Shown piece after piece: positions 44,663 to 55,329 of a DNA stretch of 64,000 nt (position 1 is its first letter; the number at the start of each line of letters is the position of its first letter). Origin of the DNA: Arcuatula senhousia (lineage: Eukaryota > Mollusca > Bivalvia > Mytilida > Mytilidae); contig OZ020313.1 of NCBI GenBank assembly GCA_963971305.1, positions 19,665,260 to 19,729,259 on the forward strand, in the 5' to 3' direction. Below the pieces are notes generated by a model. It was not told the DNA's origin and did no database searches. It saw only the letters and a list, made by a program, of their open reading frames with translations. A program made the translations under genes and the position numbers.

Positions 44663-45475
44663 AGGGAACGGTGAATTATTTATTAGCTGAGGGGGTTGGA
44701 GCAAATTAACCAAAATCTGACCTGTGATCCATGACCCCCCAATCGGAGGAGATTTAGGTCCTCGCCCCCCCCCATATGAGTTGATTTTTTTATGTTTGAC
44801 CCCCCTGTTCTTAGTGTTATATTTAATTGTTATATGCATAGCAGCAAGGAATATAATTCCTTGATAATAGATAGTGAAAAAGATATGCATGTTTTCGTTG
44901 ATATATGGTCCAACCTTGAAGAAAGGGTCTATAATTTTAATATGATTTTTTAAAGAAAAATATTTTGCAGCAAAGATTGATAAAAAAACTGAGGAAGGAT
45001 TTCTGCTACATGCATGCATACTCTTAAAGCACTATACAAAGTACTGTAACAATGTATGTTCTCAATGGTATGCAAATGAAAGAATTATTCAACACTGGAA
45101 TGACACTGATTTTTATAAATTTTAACACATTCAGGTTCAATCATATATAATGGTCTTTGGACAATAGCATTTAATTAAGATGGAGCCAACGGACTTTAGG
45201 ATTTTAGTGAAAAATATGTCTGGTGATGAAGTTTGGTAATACAAGTCACATGTCAACACACAAATTGCCTAAAAGTAAAAAAATATGAGCTCCGGTGAAA
45301 ATCGAAGGACTCCCGTAAATAATGTTTGCGGAACAATTTTACCATAGGTGACCCCCCCCTATGATTTGATTTTTTTTAACGGTGACCTCCCAGGCTTCCA
45401 AACATTCTGCCCATGACCCTCCCTAAATTGCTCCACCCACCCCCCCCCCAAGCTGATAAATAATGACCGCTCCCT
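44663..45475. mobile_element. 809-bp-type nested element in copy 2
   Basis: Same position as in copy 1, with the same AATTA flanks (44658-44662, 45476-45480). The left end is AGGGAACGG; the right end has one T to C change. Confidence 0.8.
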
Positions 45476-46144
45476 AATTACAACGTTTCCTTTTTCTTTG
45501 TAAATCAAACCAATTTGAATATATAGAAACAATGAGTCCTTTGGTGAAATCATCTAGTTCCTTTTTTTCAACCTACAATTCAGATCAATTCAGGAAAAAG
45601 TGGATTTGAGGAGAAATGTACCGTTTTTGGCAACATGTTAATATAAAACTTTAATCGCATTAAGATGTGTGTTACACAAATTATATTATATTCAAATTCT
45701 TTTTTTTTTTAATTCTTAACCACCGTATGTGACATTTTTTTAACTTAGAACCATTGATCTATTTTTCTCGAAAAAGTTACGTTCTCAAAACCTTCGGTCC
45801 TGTTTCGGGTTTATGTTACACTAATTACCGACACCCGATCGTCACGCCCTCTGTTAGGTCTGTTTTTAAAAACGTCTGCTTGGCTTTTTACAACTGTCTG
45901 TTTGTAAACTTTCATGTCTGTTTTTGTATTTTTGTGTCTGTTTTACATAATCGTCTGTCTGTTTATAAAATTTACATCTGTTTTTGTATTTTTTTGTCTG
46001 TTAATAAAATTTCATGTCTGTTTTTTTTTATTTTTTGTCTGTTTATAAAATTTCATGTCTTTTTTTTTGTGTTTTTGTGTCTGTTTCAAGTTTTTTGTCT
46101 GTTTCTAATTATTTTGTTAATTTTTGCCCGAATGGCTGCCCATA

Positions 46145-46547
46145 CTCTGCACTTTTGTTTCTGGTATTTTACTTTATCAAGAGTTAACACTAAAGTATGT
46201 CTCGCCTGCCGGCACAATCAGAAACAATAATTCTTCCGTAAATGACTCTTTTCAGTGTGATATGACCAGGTTGTTATGCGAGCACGTGCAGCGATCTTAC
46301 ACTGGTCAATTAACCAATAACCGGCAATTTTGGGGGGTCTTTTGGCTCATTCCGCTGCGCTCCACTCGCATTTCGAGCATTTTTCATTCAGTCAATACTT
46401 TTGGTTATCGACATTCAAATGCTGCTCCTTGAAATATTGATATACAGCATAACCAAATTAACAGTTTTTATATCCGTTTTTGGTATTGTTTACTTATAAA
46501 TTAAGTGTATGTTTAAGATGTTTGTAACACAATTAGTATGAAAAACC
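46145..46547. other. No gene recognised
   Basis: Unique-looking AT-rich sequence between two elements. A short ORF overlapping the TIR is fortuitous. Confidence 0.4.
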
Positions 46548-47355
46548 GGTCCGTCTAAACACCGCAAAGACCGTCTTAGTGCACTAAGAACACAAGATAT
46601 GCACTAAACCATTTTATAGCGTATTATCACGATAAAAGAGTTTGTAAATGCTTAGTTTTATACATAAATCTGAATTGCGAATGATTTTATTATTTCAAAA
46701 ATGTAAAAATAAAGAACTATAGGTGTATATAATTTGCCTTTGAAGTCCGCCGCACTGATAATTTCATCCACGGTTAATTAATTCACTACGGATTATCGAT
46801 GTTATATATAGATTTCCTGCTGCTATGAAAAAAATATATATTTACTTTTATGTTTAAGAGCTTTAGCTGTTGTCACTGGTGTCATATACATATCAAATAT
46901 ACAAATATTAGATTTAGCAATATGCCTCAGGTCTGAAATTATTTATTTCCTTTCGAAATTAATTTTTTTTCTTAAAAAAAATAGTGCCATTAACCATTGA
47001 CACAAAAAATGAAGAAAAAAAACGAAGCAAAGACAAGCACACGAAAAATTGTACAGGACACATTTACATAAATTAATCCCTTTGGTTTTTATTTGTTTTG
47101 TCATTTTCTAGTTAACTTCTGGTGATATCCTTTTGCGCGGCGACATCAAAGGAGTGACACGTGAACTAAACAAAGTCTCACAGTTTCTTCTAAATTATAA
47201 TTTCAAAATATATTTTTTAATGTATTTTTTGTCTGATGAAATGAAACATTCTATAAATCGAAATGAAAATTTCAGAATCCTTCATTTAAGTGGTCTTAGT
47301 GCATATTTTTGGTCTTAGTGCACTAAGACCAGTCTTTGTGGTGTTTAGACGGTCC
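46548..47355. mobile_element. TIR element with CTTAGTGCACTAAG palindromes
   Basis: TIRs of ~60 bp begin GGTCCGTCTAAACACC (left) and its inverse (right). Each includes the 14-bp perfect palindrome CTTAGTGCACTAAG. About 808 bp, no transposase. Target duplication not clear. Confidence 0.7.
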
Positions 47356-47367
47356 CCCTATATATAG

Positions 47368-47582
47368 GGGTGCGTCTAAACACCACACAGGACTCCTTAG
47401 TGCACTAAGGACCCAAAATGTGCACTAAGGACATGATGCATTTGTTTAAGATTAATAAAAGATCGTTTAATGGTTTCTTATCATTATAAATTACATAAAT
47501 TACATAATCGAAAGTTTTATAAAGATATTATTATCGGTTTTTAAGTTATTAAGGATTTTGTACAAATCCTTTGAAGTTTCCC
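47368..47582 (+). repeat. Related GTCTAAACACC repeat, copy 1
   Basis: GTGCGTCTAAACACCACACA, CCTTAGTGCACTAAGGACCC and ~170 bp of AT-rich body. Matches the reverse complement of 59035-59237. The right limit is where the two copies diverge, after AAATCCTTTGA. Confidence 0.75.
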
Positions 47583-48060
47583 GCTTACCCGGTGGCGCGA
47601 TCGTCTACCATAAATCAATAAACAAATGACAAAGTCAATAAACAAAGTTATGGATCATGCATTGATTTTTTAACGTTCTTAATTGTGTAATTAGGATATT
47701 GTATATATGCCTATAAGCTGTATTGCTTTTGGTAATAAAGTATTATTATTATCATTAGGAAATAAAATTGTGTTGCTTAAGACAAGAATATTATAAATAA
47801 AATTAAACCATTGTATATAGATATTTTAATTGTTGAAATCATATAAAACAAACATGAATAAAAATCATGAATATTAACATGCATGAAAACACCATCTTCT
47901 TCTTCTTCTTTAGGTTTTCAGCAAAACATCAATAAATTGAAGATTACTTGCTGTGCGCATGCGTGCTTTTTAAAAGAAATTTAACAAATCTACTATAAAA
48001 TATAAGTTGACAATAAATTTGTGCATTTGAAATATATACAGAAAGTGATTCAGTGATTTT
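47583..48060. other. No gene recognised
   Basis: AT-rich; contains a short CTT microsatellite at 47889-47910. Confidence 0.4.
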
Positions 48061-51000
48061 TTGTATTTATTTATTTATTTCATTTTTTTTTTATTTTTTA
48101 AAAATTTATTTTCTTTAAAATAGTGATGTATTATAATTGGCCTTACATAATGCTTGAAAGAACAGCAGGTGTAAGCTGTGTTCTAAAAGCATCTACTGAA
48201 GTGGCCTGTACAACTGAGCAGGGAAGAATATTCCATTGGATGATGGTTCTTGGAAAGAATGACTGTTTGTAGGTGTCTTTGGATGTGGTAATATGTCTAT
48301 AAGTGTAAGGATGGTTTTGTCTAGTTCTGCTGTCTGTTGGAATGAGAATGTGCGTTGGAATGGCAACTAGGCAGTGGATAATCTTGTACATTAAAATGAC
48401 TCTTGTTTTACATCTGCGTTGCTCGAGCGTAGGCCACTGGAGGGTGTTTATCATTTCAGTAACACTACTGGTGTTGTGGTAGTTTTTAAAGACATATCGA
48501 GCAGCACGCCTCTGCACCATTTCTATTCTGTTCTTTGTGGTTTTGGTTGTAGGGTCCCACACACTACAGCTATACTCAAGCTTTGGTCTGACTAGAGCTT
48601 GGTATGCTTTTGACTTAATGTCTGTATTTGCCACTTGGAGATTTCGTTTAAGAAAACCTAGAGTCTTATTTCCATTTGCTGTTATGTTTTGGTGATGTTT
48701 GTTCCATTTGAGATCAGACTGGAGTGTTATACCGAGATATTTTGCTGATGTAACAGATTCTAGAATATGATTGTGAAGTATGTAATTATGGTTAAAGGAT
48801 GATTTTTTCTGTGTGATTGACAACTTAGTGCATTTATCTGGATGGAAGGCCATAAGCCAATCGGCCTCCCATTGAGCGGCAGCATCAAGGTCTTCTTGTA
48901 GTTTTGTGCAGTCATCTAGAGTTTTGATTTCTCTGTAAATGATGCTGTCGTCAGCAAAGAGTCTTAGCTTGCTATGTTTTAAGTACTCTGGAAAATCATT
49001 AATATACATTAGGAATAAGATGGGGCCCAAGACGGTGCCTTGGGGTACGCCTGATGTTACTGGTACTGATGAAGAAGATGTTCCATTTATGACAACAGTT
49101 TGGGTTCTTTGAGATAGAAAAGCTTCAATCCACTTCAAGGTTTGAGATTGTACACCATAGAATTTTAGTTTGTAAAGTAAACGGCGATGGGGAACTTTAT
49201 CAAACGCTTTGGCGAAGTCCATTATTATGAGATCTGTCTGAATACTTTTGTTGTTACTGGATGATAGTTCTTGGATGAAATCAACTAGTTGTGTTTCACA
49301 AGACCTAGATGCTCTAAACCCATGTTGCAGGTCGTAAAGGATATTATTGGTCTCTAAGTGTGACATGAGATTGCTTGTGATTATATGCTCCATGAGCTTA
49401 CATGAGATACATGTTAATGATATAGGGCGATAATTAATAGGTTGGTATTTGTCTCCCTTCTTGTAGGCAGGGGCAACATTGGCATGCTTCCAGTCAGTTG
49501 GTGTTTCTCCTGACTCAAGCGATTTAGTAAAGATGATGTTCAAAATAGGTGCTATGTGTTCTTTCAGTTCTTTGAAGATTTTACCATTGATGTTATCAGG
49601 TCCACATGCTTTGTGAGGGTTGATGTTTGAGAGCAGTTTCATGATACCTTTAGTGTTAATGGTGATGTTTGGCATAGCAGGATGGGGACTATTACCTTTG
49701 TTCGGTATCTCTGTATCAGCTTCATTTGTGAACACTGATTGAAATTGTTCATTAAGCATTGTAGCTCTTTCAGTTGTATCAGTGATTAAGATACCATTCT
49801 TTTTAAGTGGACCAATGCCTACATTGTCTGTTCTGGTGCTTTTTATGTAGCTAAAGAGGTTTTTTGGTTTAGCTTTTTGTGTGTTCTGCTGATCAGGGTC
49901 ATTAATTGGCAAGTCACAAATGATGTTTTCAATGTACTTCCAATACGCCTGTCTAAGTTCTTTCTGTACAGTTTGTTTTAATTGTTTGAATTTGATTGGG
50001 TTTTTGTGGCGATTTCTGTATGCCTTGTTCTTTTTGTTTATGAGTCTTCTGAGTTTGTCATTCACCCATGGTAATCGATGCTTGTAGGTTATCATTTTTG
50101 ATGGTACATTCTTTTCTACTGATGACATGAGATCATTTTTGAAAATATTCCATAGGGTGTTTACAGACTGTGTGTTTTTGTTCTGTATCATTTTGTTTAG
50201 GATGGTTTCTAAATCTGACTCAATGTTTTTCCAGTTTGCTTTATTAAATTTTAAAACCTTTCTGGGTGTTTCTCTTATTCTTTTTAGCCAGGTGTCAATT
50301 TCTAAGTATACAATATCGTGATCTGCTGTACCAAGTGGGGGAAGAGTGGTCACTTTATTAATATTTGTTGGATTTGTAGTAAAAAATAAATCTAAGATAT
50401 TTTCATTTCGAGTGGGTTTGTCTGTCATCTGATGAAGGTTTTGGTCTGCTGCTATATCAAGGATGTGTTGATGTAGTTTTGGTTCTGGTTTACCAGTGAT
50501 TACTGCTGGTATTGACCAGTCAATGTGTCTGAGATTGAAGTCTCCTCCTAACCATACATTACTAGTGCTACTGTTTTGTATTCTGTTAAGTGATATATTT
50601 AGGTTTTCTAATGATGGTCCATTATCTGATGGTGGTCTGTAGTAAGACCCCACAATGATCTTTTTAGTGCCTGCTAGATTTATTTCAGCCCAGATGAGTT
50701 CACAGTCGGTTTCAAGTTCTTTAACTTCGCTGCTTATGAATTCTTTTGTGATTGCTAATAAAACACCACCATAACTTTTGACATTTGTGGTAGGTGGTCT
50801 GTCTTTTCTATAAACATTATATTTATCTGGGGGGAAGAATTCAGATGATGGCGTTTCTTTGTTCAGCCATGTTTCGGTGCCTATTATTATGTCTGGCTTA
50901 ACAGAATCTAGCATTTCAAGAAGGTCTGTTTTCTTATTTTTGATGGATTGGAAGTTTATGTTAATGATTCTAATTGGTCTTTTAATCTTGCCCCTTGATG

Positions 51001-51780
51001 ATTTTTGTGCAAGTTTTTCACTAGTTCTTTGATGGTTTGGATTTGGTAATGGAGAAGAAGAAGCTGTGGGTGCTCCTGGGCTACTTAGAATTGAACATTC
51101 ACTGAGAGCTGAGAATTGGTTATCAGATTCAATATGGTAGGTTGAATTAAAAAGAGATGTTGCAAAATTTGGCATACCGCATTGTATGCATTCCCATGAT
51201 ACATTTGATGCATTCATAAACTTGAAAACTGTTGAATTGATGTTTTGACAATCTTTGTGAAACCATGTTTCACAACTATCACAGCATATGGCATGTTGTT
51301 TCCAAGTGACAGCCTTAGTGCATGTGCCACATGGCCATTTCGGTGTTCTAGGACCAGGGTTTATTTCAATATCACAGGAGATGGCCAGTAGTATCATAAA
51401 TATATACTTACAGACTGGTCTACTTGTGTTGACTTTAAGTTGAGACAGCACTGTATGAGCAGTTTGAATTTTCAGATTGATTACAGTGAAGTTTGTTGTT
51501 GTTTTAATTTCATGATTAATCTTGTCTGTAGGTGTGTAACAGAACTGGTTAATAGTAAGCACAAAAATAGAGATAACTAGGTAGGTAAAGTTCAGATGCA
51601 TGTTTCTTTCTAACGTTTAACAATACAATAGTGCTCGAACTTAGAATAGTGAAAAGAGGGTACTCACAGATATGTTAGGTAGAGCAGTGTTAAACTTCGT
51701 CTCCTGGGCGACACAGGAGCAGCAGGTAAGGAAAAGCCAATGTTAGTACATAGAATAGTAAAGCTTTGAAAAGTTTCAAT
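48060..51780 (-). mobile_element. Full-length or near-full-length CR1/Jockey-like LINE
   Basis: The single long ORF is followed on the minus strand by a short 3' untranslated region ending in an A-rich, TAAA-repeated tail (about 48060-48120), and preceded by ~150-200 bp of non-coding leader. No target duplication could be fixed. Confidence 0.75.
48143..51601 (-). CDS. Non-LTR retrotransposon polyprotein with 2A-like motif, PHD-like finger, endonuclease and RT
   Basis: 1152 codons, uninterrupted, from ATG at 51601. Residues 1-20 are hydrophobic, like a signal sequence. Residues 77-84 are DIEINPGP, matching the 2A consensus D-(V/I)-E-x-N-P-G-P, which causes ribosome skipping between the last Gly and Pro. 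Residues 91-141 form a PHD-like Cys4-His-Cys3 finger (C91, C94, C107, C110, H115, C118, C138, C141). About 205-430 is an APE-type endonuclease (NINFQSIKNK, IIGTETWL, GSYYRPP, GGDFNLRH, GTADHDIV). About 640-900 is the RT (NYRPISLTCI, MDFAKAFDKVPH, GVPQGTVLGP, LFADDS at about 880). The C-terminus has LEYSCSVWDP, typical of Jockey/CR1-like LINEs. Nicks target DNA and primes cDNA synthesis. An intact frame makes this a candidate active copy. Confidence 0.94.
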   Translation of the reverse strand: MHLNFTYLVISIFVLTINQFCYTPTDKINHEIKTTTNFTVINLKIQTAHTVLSQLKVNTSRPVCKYIFMILLAISCDIEINPGPRTPKWPCGTCTKAVTWKQHAICCDSCETWFHKDCQNINSTVFKFMNASNVSWECIQCGMPNFATSLFNSTYHIESDNQFSALSECSILSSPGAPTASSSPLPNPNHQRTSEKLAQKSSRGKIKRPIRIININFQSIKNKKTDLLEMLDSVKPDIIIGTETWLNKETPSSEFFPPDKYNVYRKDRPPTTNVKSYGGVLLAITKEFISSEVKELETDCELIWAEINLAGTKKIIVGSYYRPPSDNGPSLENLNISLNRIQNSSTSNVWLGGDFNLRHIDWSIPAVITGKPEPKLHQHILDIAADQNLHQMTDKPTRNENILDLFFTTNPTNINKVTTLPPLGTADHDIVYLEIDTWLKRIRETPRKVLKFNKANWKNIESDLETILNKMIQNKNTQSVNTLWNIFKNDLMSSVEKNVPSKMITYKHRLPWVNDKLRRLINKKNKAYRNRHKNPIKFKQLKQTVQKELRQAYWKYIENIICDLPINDPDQQNTQKAKPKNLFSYIKSTRTDNVGIGPLKKNGILITDTTERATMLNEQFQSVFTNEADTEIPNKGNSPHPAMPNITINTKGIMKLLSNINPHKACGPDNINGKIFKELKEHIAPILNIIFTKSLESGETPTDWKHANVAPAYKKGDKYQPINYRPISLTCISCKLMEHIITSNLMSHLETNNILYDLQHGFRASRSCETQLVDFIQELSSSNNKSIQTDLIIMDFAKAFDKVPHRRLLYKLKFYGVQSQTLKWIEAFLSQRTQTVVINGTSSSSVPVTSGVPQGTVLGPILFLMYINDFPEYLKHSKLRLFADDSIIYREIKTLDDCTKLQEDLDAAAQWEADWLMAFHPDKCTKLSITQKKSSFNHNYILHNHILESVTSAKYLGITLQSDLKWNKHHQNITANGNKTLGFLKRNLQVANTDIKSKAYQALVRPKLEYSCSVWDPTTKTTKNRIEMVQRRAARYVFKNYHNTSSVTEMINTLQWPTLEQRRCKTRVILMYKIIHCLVAIPTHILIPTDSRTRQNHPYTYRHITTSKDTYKQSFFPRTIIQWNILPCSVVQATSVDAFRTQLTPAVLSSIM

Positions 51781-52170
51781 GTAATGTTTACAAAATGAAC
51801 TTCCGGTATGTACTATGTGTCATGTGACCATCTGACGGTCTCATTCAAACAAAATAATTTTCATCAATTTTTCAATGTATTGTATATTTGTACTGTTTTG
51901 ATGTTTTGAGTAGTTTAAAAATTAAATGTATATGATGCAAAAAGCTTTAGATGTGTTCAAAATCAAGTTATTTTTGAGAAAAATCACTTTCTTTACAGAG
52001 CCCAAAAAAACTTCGTCTTTACCAATCCACGCATGCGCAAAACCATCAAATGTTTTTAGATGAAACAAATTACAACCATTATATCATTTCAGATGAAATG
52101 ATAAATAATTAAAGTACATAATTTCAAAGTATACACGTTATTTCATTGTTACTATTTTTAAAAGTTTTTA
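51781..52170. other. Spacer between LINE and MULE gene
   Basis: AT-rich; contains CGCATGCGCA palindromic motif at 52031-52040. No ORF. Confidence 0.4.
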
Positions 52171-54953
52171 CTAATATCTTGGTTGTGTTCTAACGGTCCT
52201 TGATCGTTTCTTTTGGTGAGGTTTTCTGGCTAATTTCTGCGATTTAGGCACTGTAAATTTGGAACATGTTGACTTGACTTCTGTACATAGAGGAACATAA
52301 TCTTGAGGAACATAATCTTGGATAAGTCTTTGGAAGAGACGCTCCTGCTGCTCGAGGGTTTTCGAAGCCCAACACTGCTGGGAAACACTATGTTTCTTGT
52401 ACCTGCCATAAACTTCATAGTTACCGGTACCGTAAATAGCCCGCTTTAAGTCTACGTGTTGAACTTTGACAATGTTCATAAGCTTAGTTGTTAGCTCTGG
52501 AATCGGCAATGGTGTCCAGTCTACAGCCTTTTTGAAAACATAGTTGATGGATTCACAAGTGTTGTTTGTCCAAAGTCGGTCATGTTGAAGTTGCACTTTT
52601 GGTTCTACTACGTATTGTTGAAGTCGGTCTTTTAATCTATCATGGAAGTAGTTTTGGAAAAATGGAAACTTTGTACATAGATCATCGGCACGAATAGTAA
52701 ATTCTGCTGGGTCGCACGATTCGACAAGACCATTTAGTCCAAAGATGGCTGATAATACTTGGGAACGGACTTGATCGGTTACTCCAATCTTGTTCTTTAA
52801 ATGGTCGGAGATGTTGTCCTTAATATGCTTTGTACAAAGAAGTCTTTGAACATCTGGGAAAACATCGTCAATGGCTTTGGTTAACCCGGACTCGTCGTCA
52901 CTTCCGATGCGAATGTCTAAGCATCTGACAGTGTCAGAAAGTCTTGCCTTTATATGAGATAAAAAAGTATGATACGACAGATAGGATCCGTCCCAATGGA
53001 AAAACAAAGGTCCTACAAATATCGGATGTTCTCTTGTTTCTTTGCTTACAACTTAAATGTTTTTGTACACAAAGTTTGTAACATAAACGGCTCCTAAATT
53101 AAATGTGCGGTCTATTCCAAGAATATGGTCCGGGTCCGATTTAAGAAACTGTTCCATGTCTTTCATCTGGTCATTGGAGTAGCATATAAAAGATGGTGGT
53201 TTGTTGTTTCCTTCAGTATATACGGCTTCTTTGACAAAGTCAACTTTGTTAATCATGGACATGACCTCTAACACCTCGTCTGCGACGTTGCTGATGGCAC
53301 CAAGGCGGTTTTTCTTCTTTTCGTAGTGTTTTAAGTTTCGGATTTGGTGATAATCCCGAGGAGCACTTTCTAGGTCGTCAAATACCAAGTCTTTATAAAT
53401 ATCGGAACAAGATTGTTTATTGCTGAGTCGAAGTCTAATGTCATGAAGTACTTTTGGGTCAGTTCGAACATATTCTTGTAATGTCTGTTTTGCGTTACCA
53501 TGAGGTTCACCACTACGAGGACACGTTCCGGAATATTCGTTGACTGCTATATGCTGTCTACTGGAAAATTGATCTGGGACATTTTCAAACCAGCTTATGC
53601 GCTTTTTGTAGGATCTATCTCTCTTCAAAGACGTGTAGTAGCGGTGTAGTGTCATTACATTTGTTGGTTGGATATCAAACGGTATGTATGTCTTCTTGCC
53701 ACTGATCTTAGCTTCTCTACAATACAGGCCGTCTTTCTTAACTGTCCACTTCAAAGTCTGGTCTGACATGATGATAAAATCTGTCTTCGTTGTTTTTTCA
53801 CTATGTGTGTCCCATGAACCACAATCGTCACTGTATGAACTATGTTTTGAAGTCTGTCGCCGCTCTAAATTACATGAATTGTTCATCAAGAAGTAAATAT
53901 TGTCTTTAAAACCAGTTGGAATATCTTTGACGACTATATTATCAGGATTTATGGCTGAATTGAAAACTTCAGTTGCTGTTAGGTTCTGTCCTTTTGGTAG
54001 CGGTATAAAGGCGGGATGAGAACGGGGAGGCGTAACTGAAATTTCGGACTCGCTGCTGGTCTCCATCTCGGATTCGGATACGTGCGTAGTCACTGGCTCC
54101 TTGAGCTCAGTCGGGAGTGGATTTGGAGTTGCGAATATATTGTCATTAGTATCAACCCGTCTCTTCTTCTCTGTTGTCGGATACTTAGTTTTCTTGGTCT
54201 TGACGGTTGCTGTCGTGTCTTGATACTTGGCCGGAGACGCTTCAGGTGTAGGCAGAGGCGGGAAATTAATCGAGTCAAATACTGGTGGTTCTGGTGAGGA
54301 ATCTGAAAACTGAGAGAAAGACAAAGACACATTTGGCAATTGCAAAAGTGGTACAAAATGGTTCGGCACCCAAGTCTTAAGTGGATCATTTACTACAGTT
54401 CGTGTCCATAGCACTGTCACAATGTCAAAATCTGATTTTGCATTTCTTGGAATAGCTGTTAAGTTCAGAACTTTGTATGACATGTCTTGAACACCATTTA
54501 TCGGCGGGTAGACGGACTCAATGGGCATACCAATAACCTCTGCTAAGGCATAAACTGTCCAAATGGATGACCATCCACCATTCTTAGCACAGTCTAACGC
54601 TGATGACACATAGTTCGGTGAGACCCAGATTAAGGATTTGGCTATTGGCATCGACATGTACATGTCTTTTCTAACAATCATCTCTATGCAAGTCCTTACA
54701 CGAAGCTCGGTGGCTAGGGATTCAGTTCCACAGAGAGAAAGGGATACTGCATTAAACAAGCAGTTGCCGTCTCCGGTAACATAGTAAGGAACACCAGACG
54801 CCTGCATGTCACACCGATGTAGGTATTGCTGAGACAGGTGGTCGATTCGCACTGGTGACGAGCAGTCTGTCGGCAAACGAAATACAGGTAAACTGGACAA
54901 CTCTTTAGACGCCACTTCCTCTAAATTGAGAAAGCCATACTTGCTTGCCTTGC
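52171..54953 (-). pseudogene. OTU-domain / MULE-like DDE transposase, one in-frame stop
   Basis: One continuous frame of about 925 codons interrupted only by TAA at 53053-53055. The N-terminal part is an OTU cysteine protease: TGDGNCLFNAVS (catalytic Asp and Cys) and WVPNHFVPLL (catalytic His). A Pro/Ser/Lys-rich linker follows, then a region ending LGIDRTFNLG (first transposase Asp). After the stop come FFHWDGSYLSYH, IGSDDESGLTKA (second Asp), LLCTKHIKDN and NTCESINYVF (Glu), together a MULE-type DDE core. OTU fused to Mutator-like transposases is known in some plants and animals. The first Met-like region upstream (55026-54954) is better read as intron, because a T-rich tract and CAG acceptor precede 54953. 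It may be a decayed transposase, a domesticated gene or a read-through product. Terminal inverted repeats were not found. Confidence 0.85.
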
Positions 54954-54970
54954 CTGAAAAAATAAAAAGC
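54954..54970 (-). other. Probable 3' splice acceptor of the OTU/MULE gene
   Basis: Minus strand reads a pyrimidine-rich TTTTTATTTTTTCAG directly before codons for KASKYGFLNLEE. The 24 residues encoded before it are hydrophobic and look intronic. Confidence 0.55.
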
Positions 54971-55329
54971 AAACATAAAGTAAAAATAAACCAGAATAGT
55001 GACAAAGTCAGAACGCCGGGCTCCAAAATATCTAAGATTGCCCTACAATTTTAGACGAATCTGCCTAATCTCTTGTAGTGTGTTATTGTTTATCAAAACG
55101 AATTAAGGGCGGACGGACGGATCTTCGATGCGGGCCCTAATTAGTTTTTTTTTCAAAGAGGATATTACCATATAAGGAAAAAATCTATGCAAATATCTGG
55201 AAACATCACTGAGAAAAGAAGCAAAGGTGTACCAAATGACAATCAAATGACATTGACAAAGTCGTTGCATAAAATCATTACATCAACAACAAAAAACAAA
55301 CAAACAAAAATTACATATATAACAACCAA
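54971..55329. other. Upstream/intron region of OTU/MULE gene
   Basis: No second exon identified. AC-rich sequence near 55270-55330 begins the tandem array region. Confidence 0.35.

Larger units (their letters stand above)
41419..46144. mobile_element. Long-TIR non-autonomous element, copy 2 (4726 bp)
   Basis: Same ends, TIRs, interior, degenerate hammerhead (42174-42217) and nested 809-bp element (44663-45475) as copy 1. Differences are rare, e.g. a 14-bp absence near 45573 relative to 37682. The boundary of similarity coincides with the TIR ends, so this is a transposition product and not a segmental duplication. Confidence 0.85.

Noticed and set aside
47222..47250. CTGATGA followed by GAAAC as a hammerhead
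   Set aside because: No room for stem II and no paired stem I; chance match.
54954..55026. N-terminal 24 hydrophobic residues of the OTU/MULE frame as a signal peptide
   Set aside because: Sequence fits an intron 3' end (T-rich tract and CAG) better than a coding exon.
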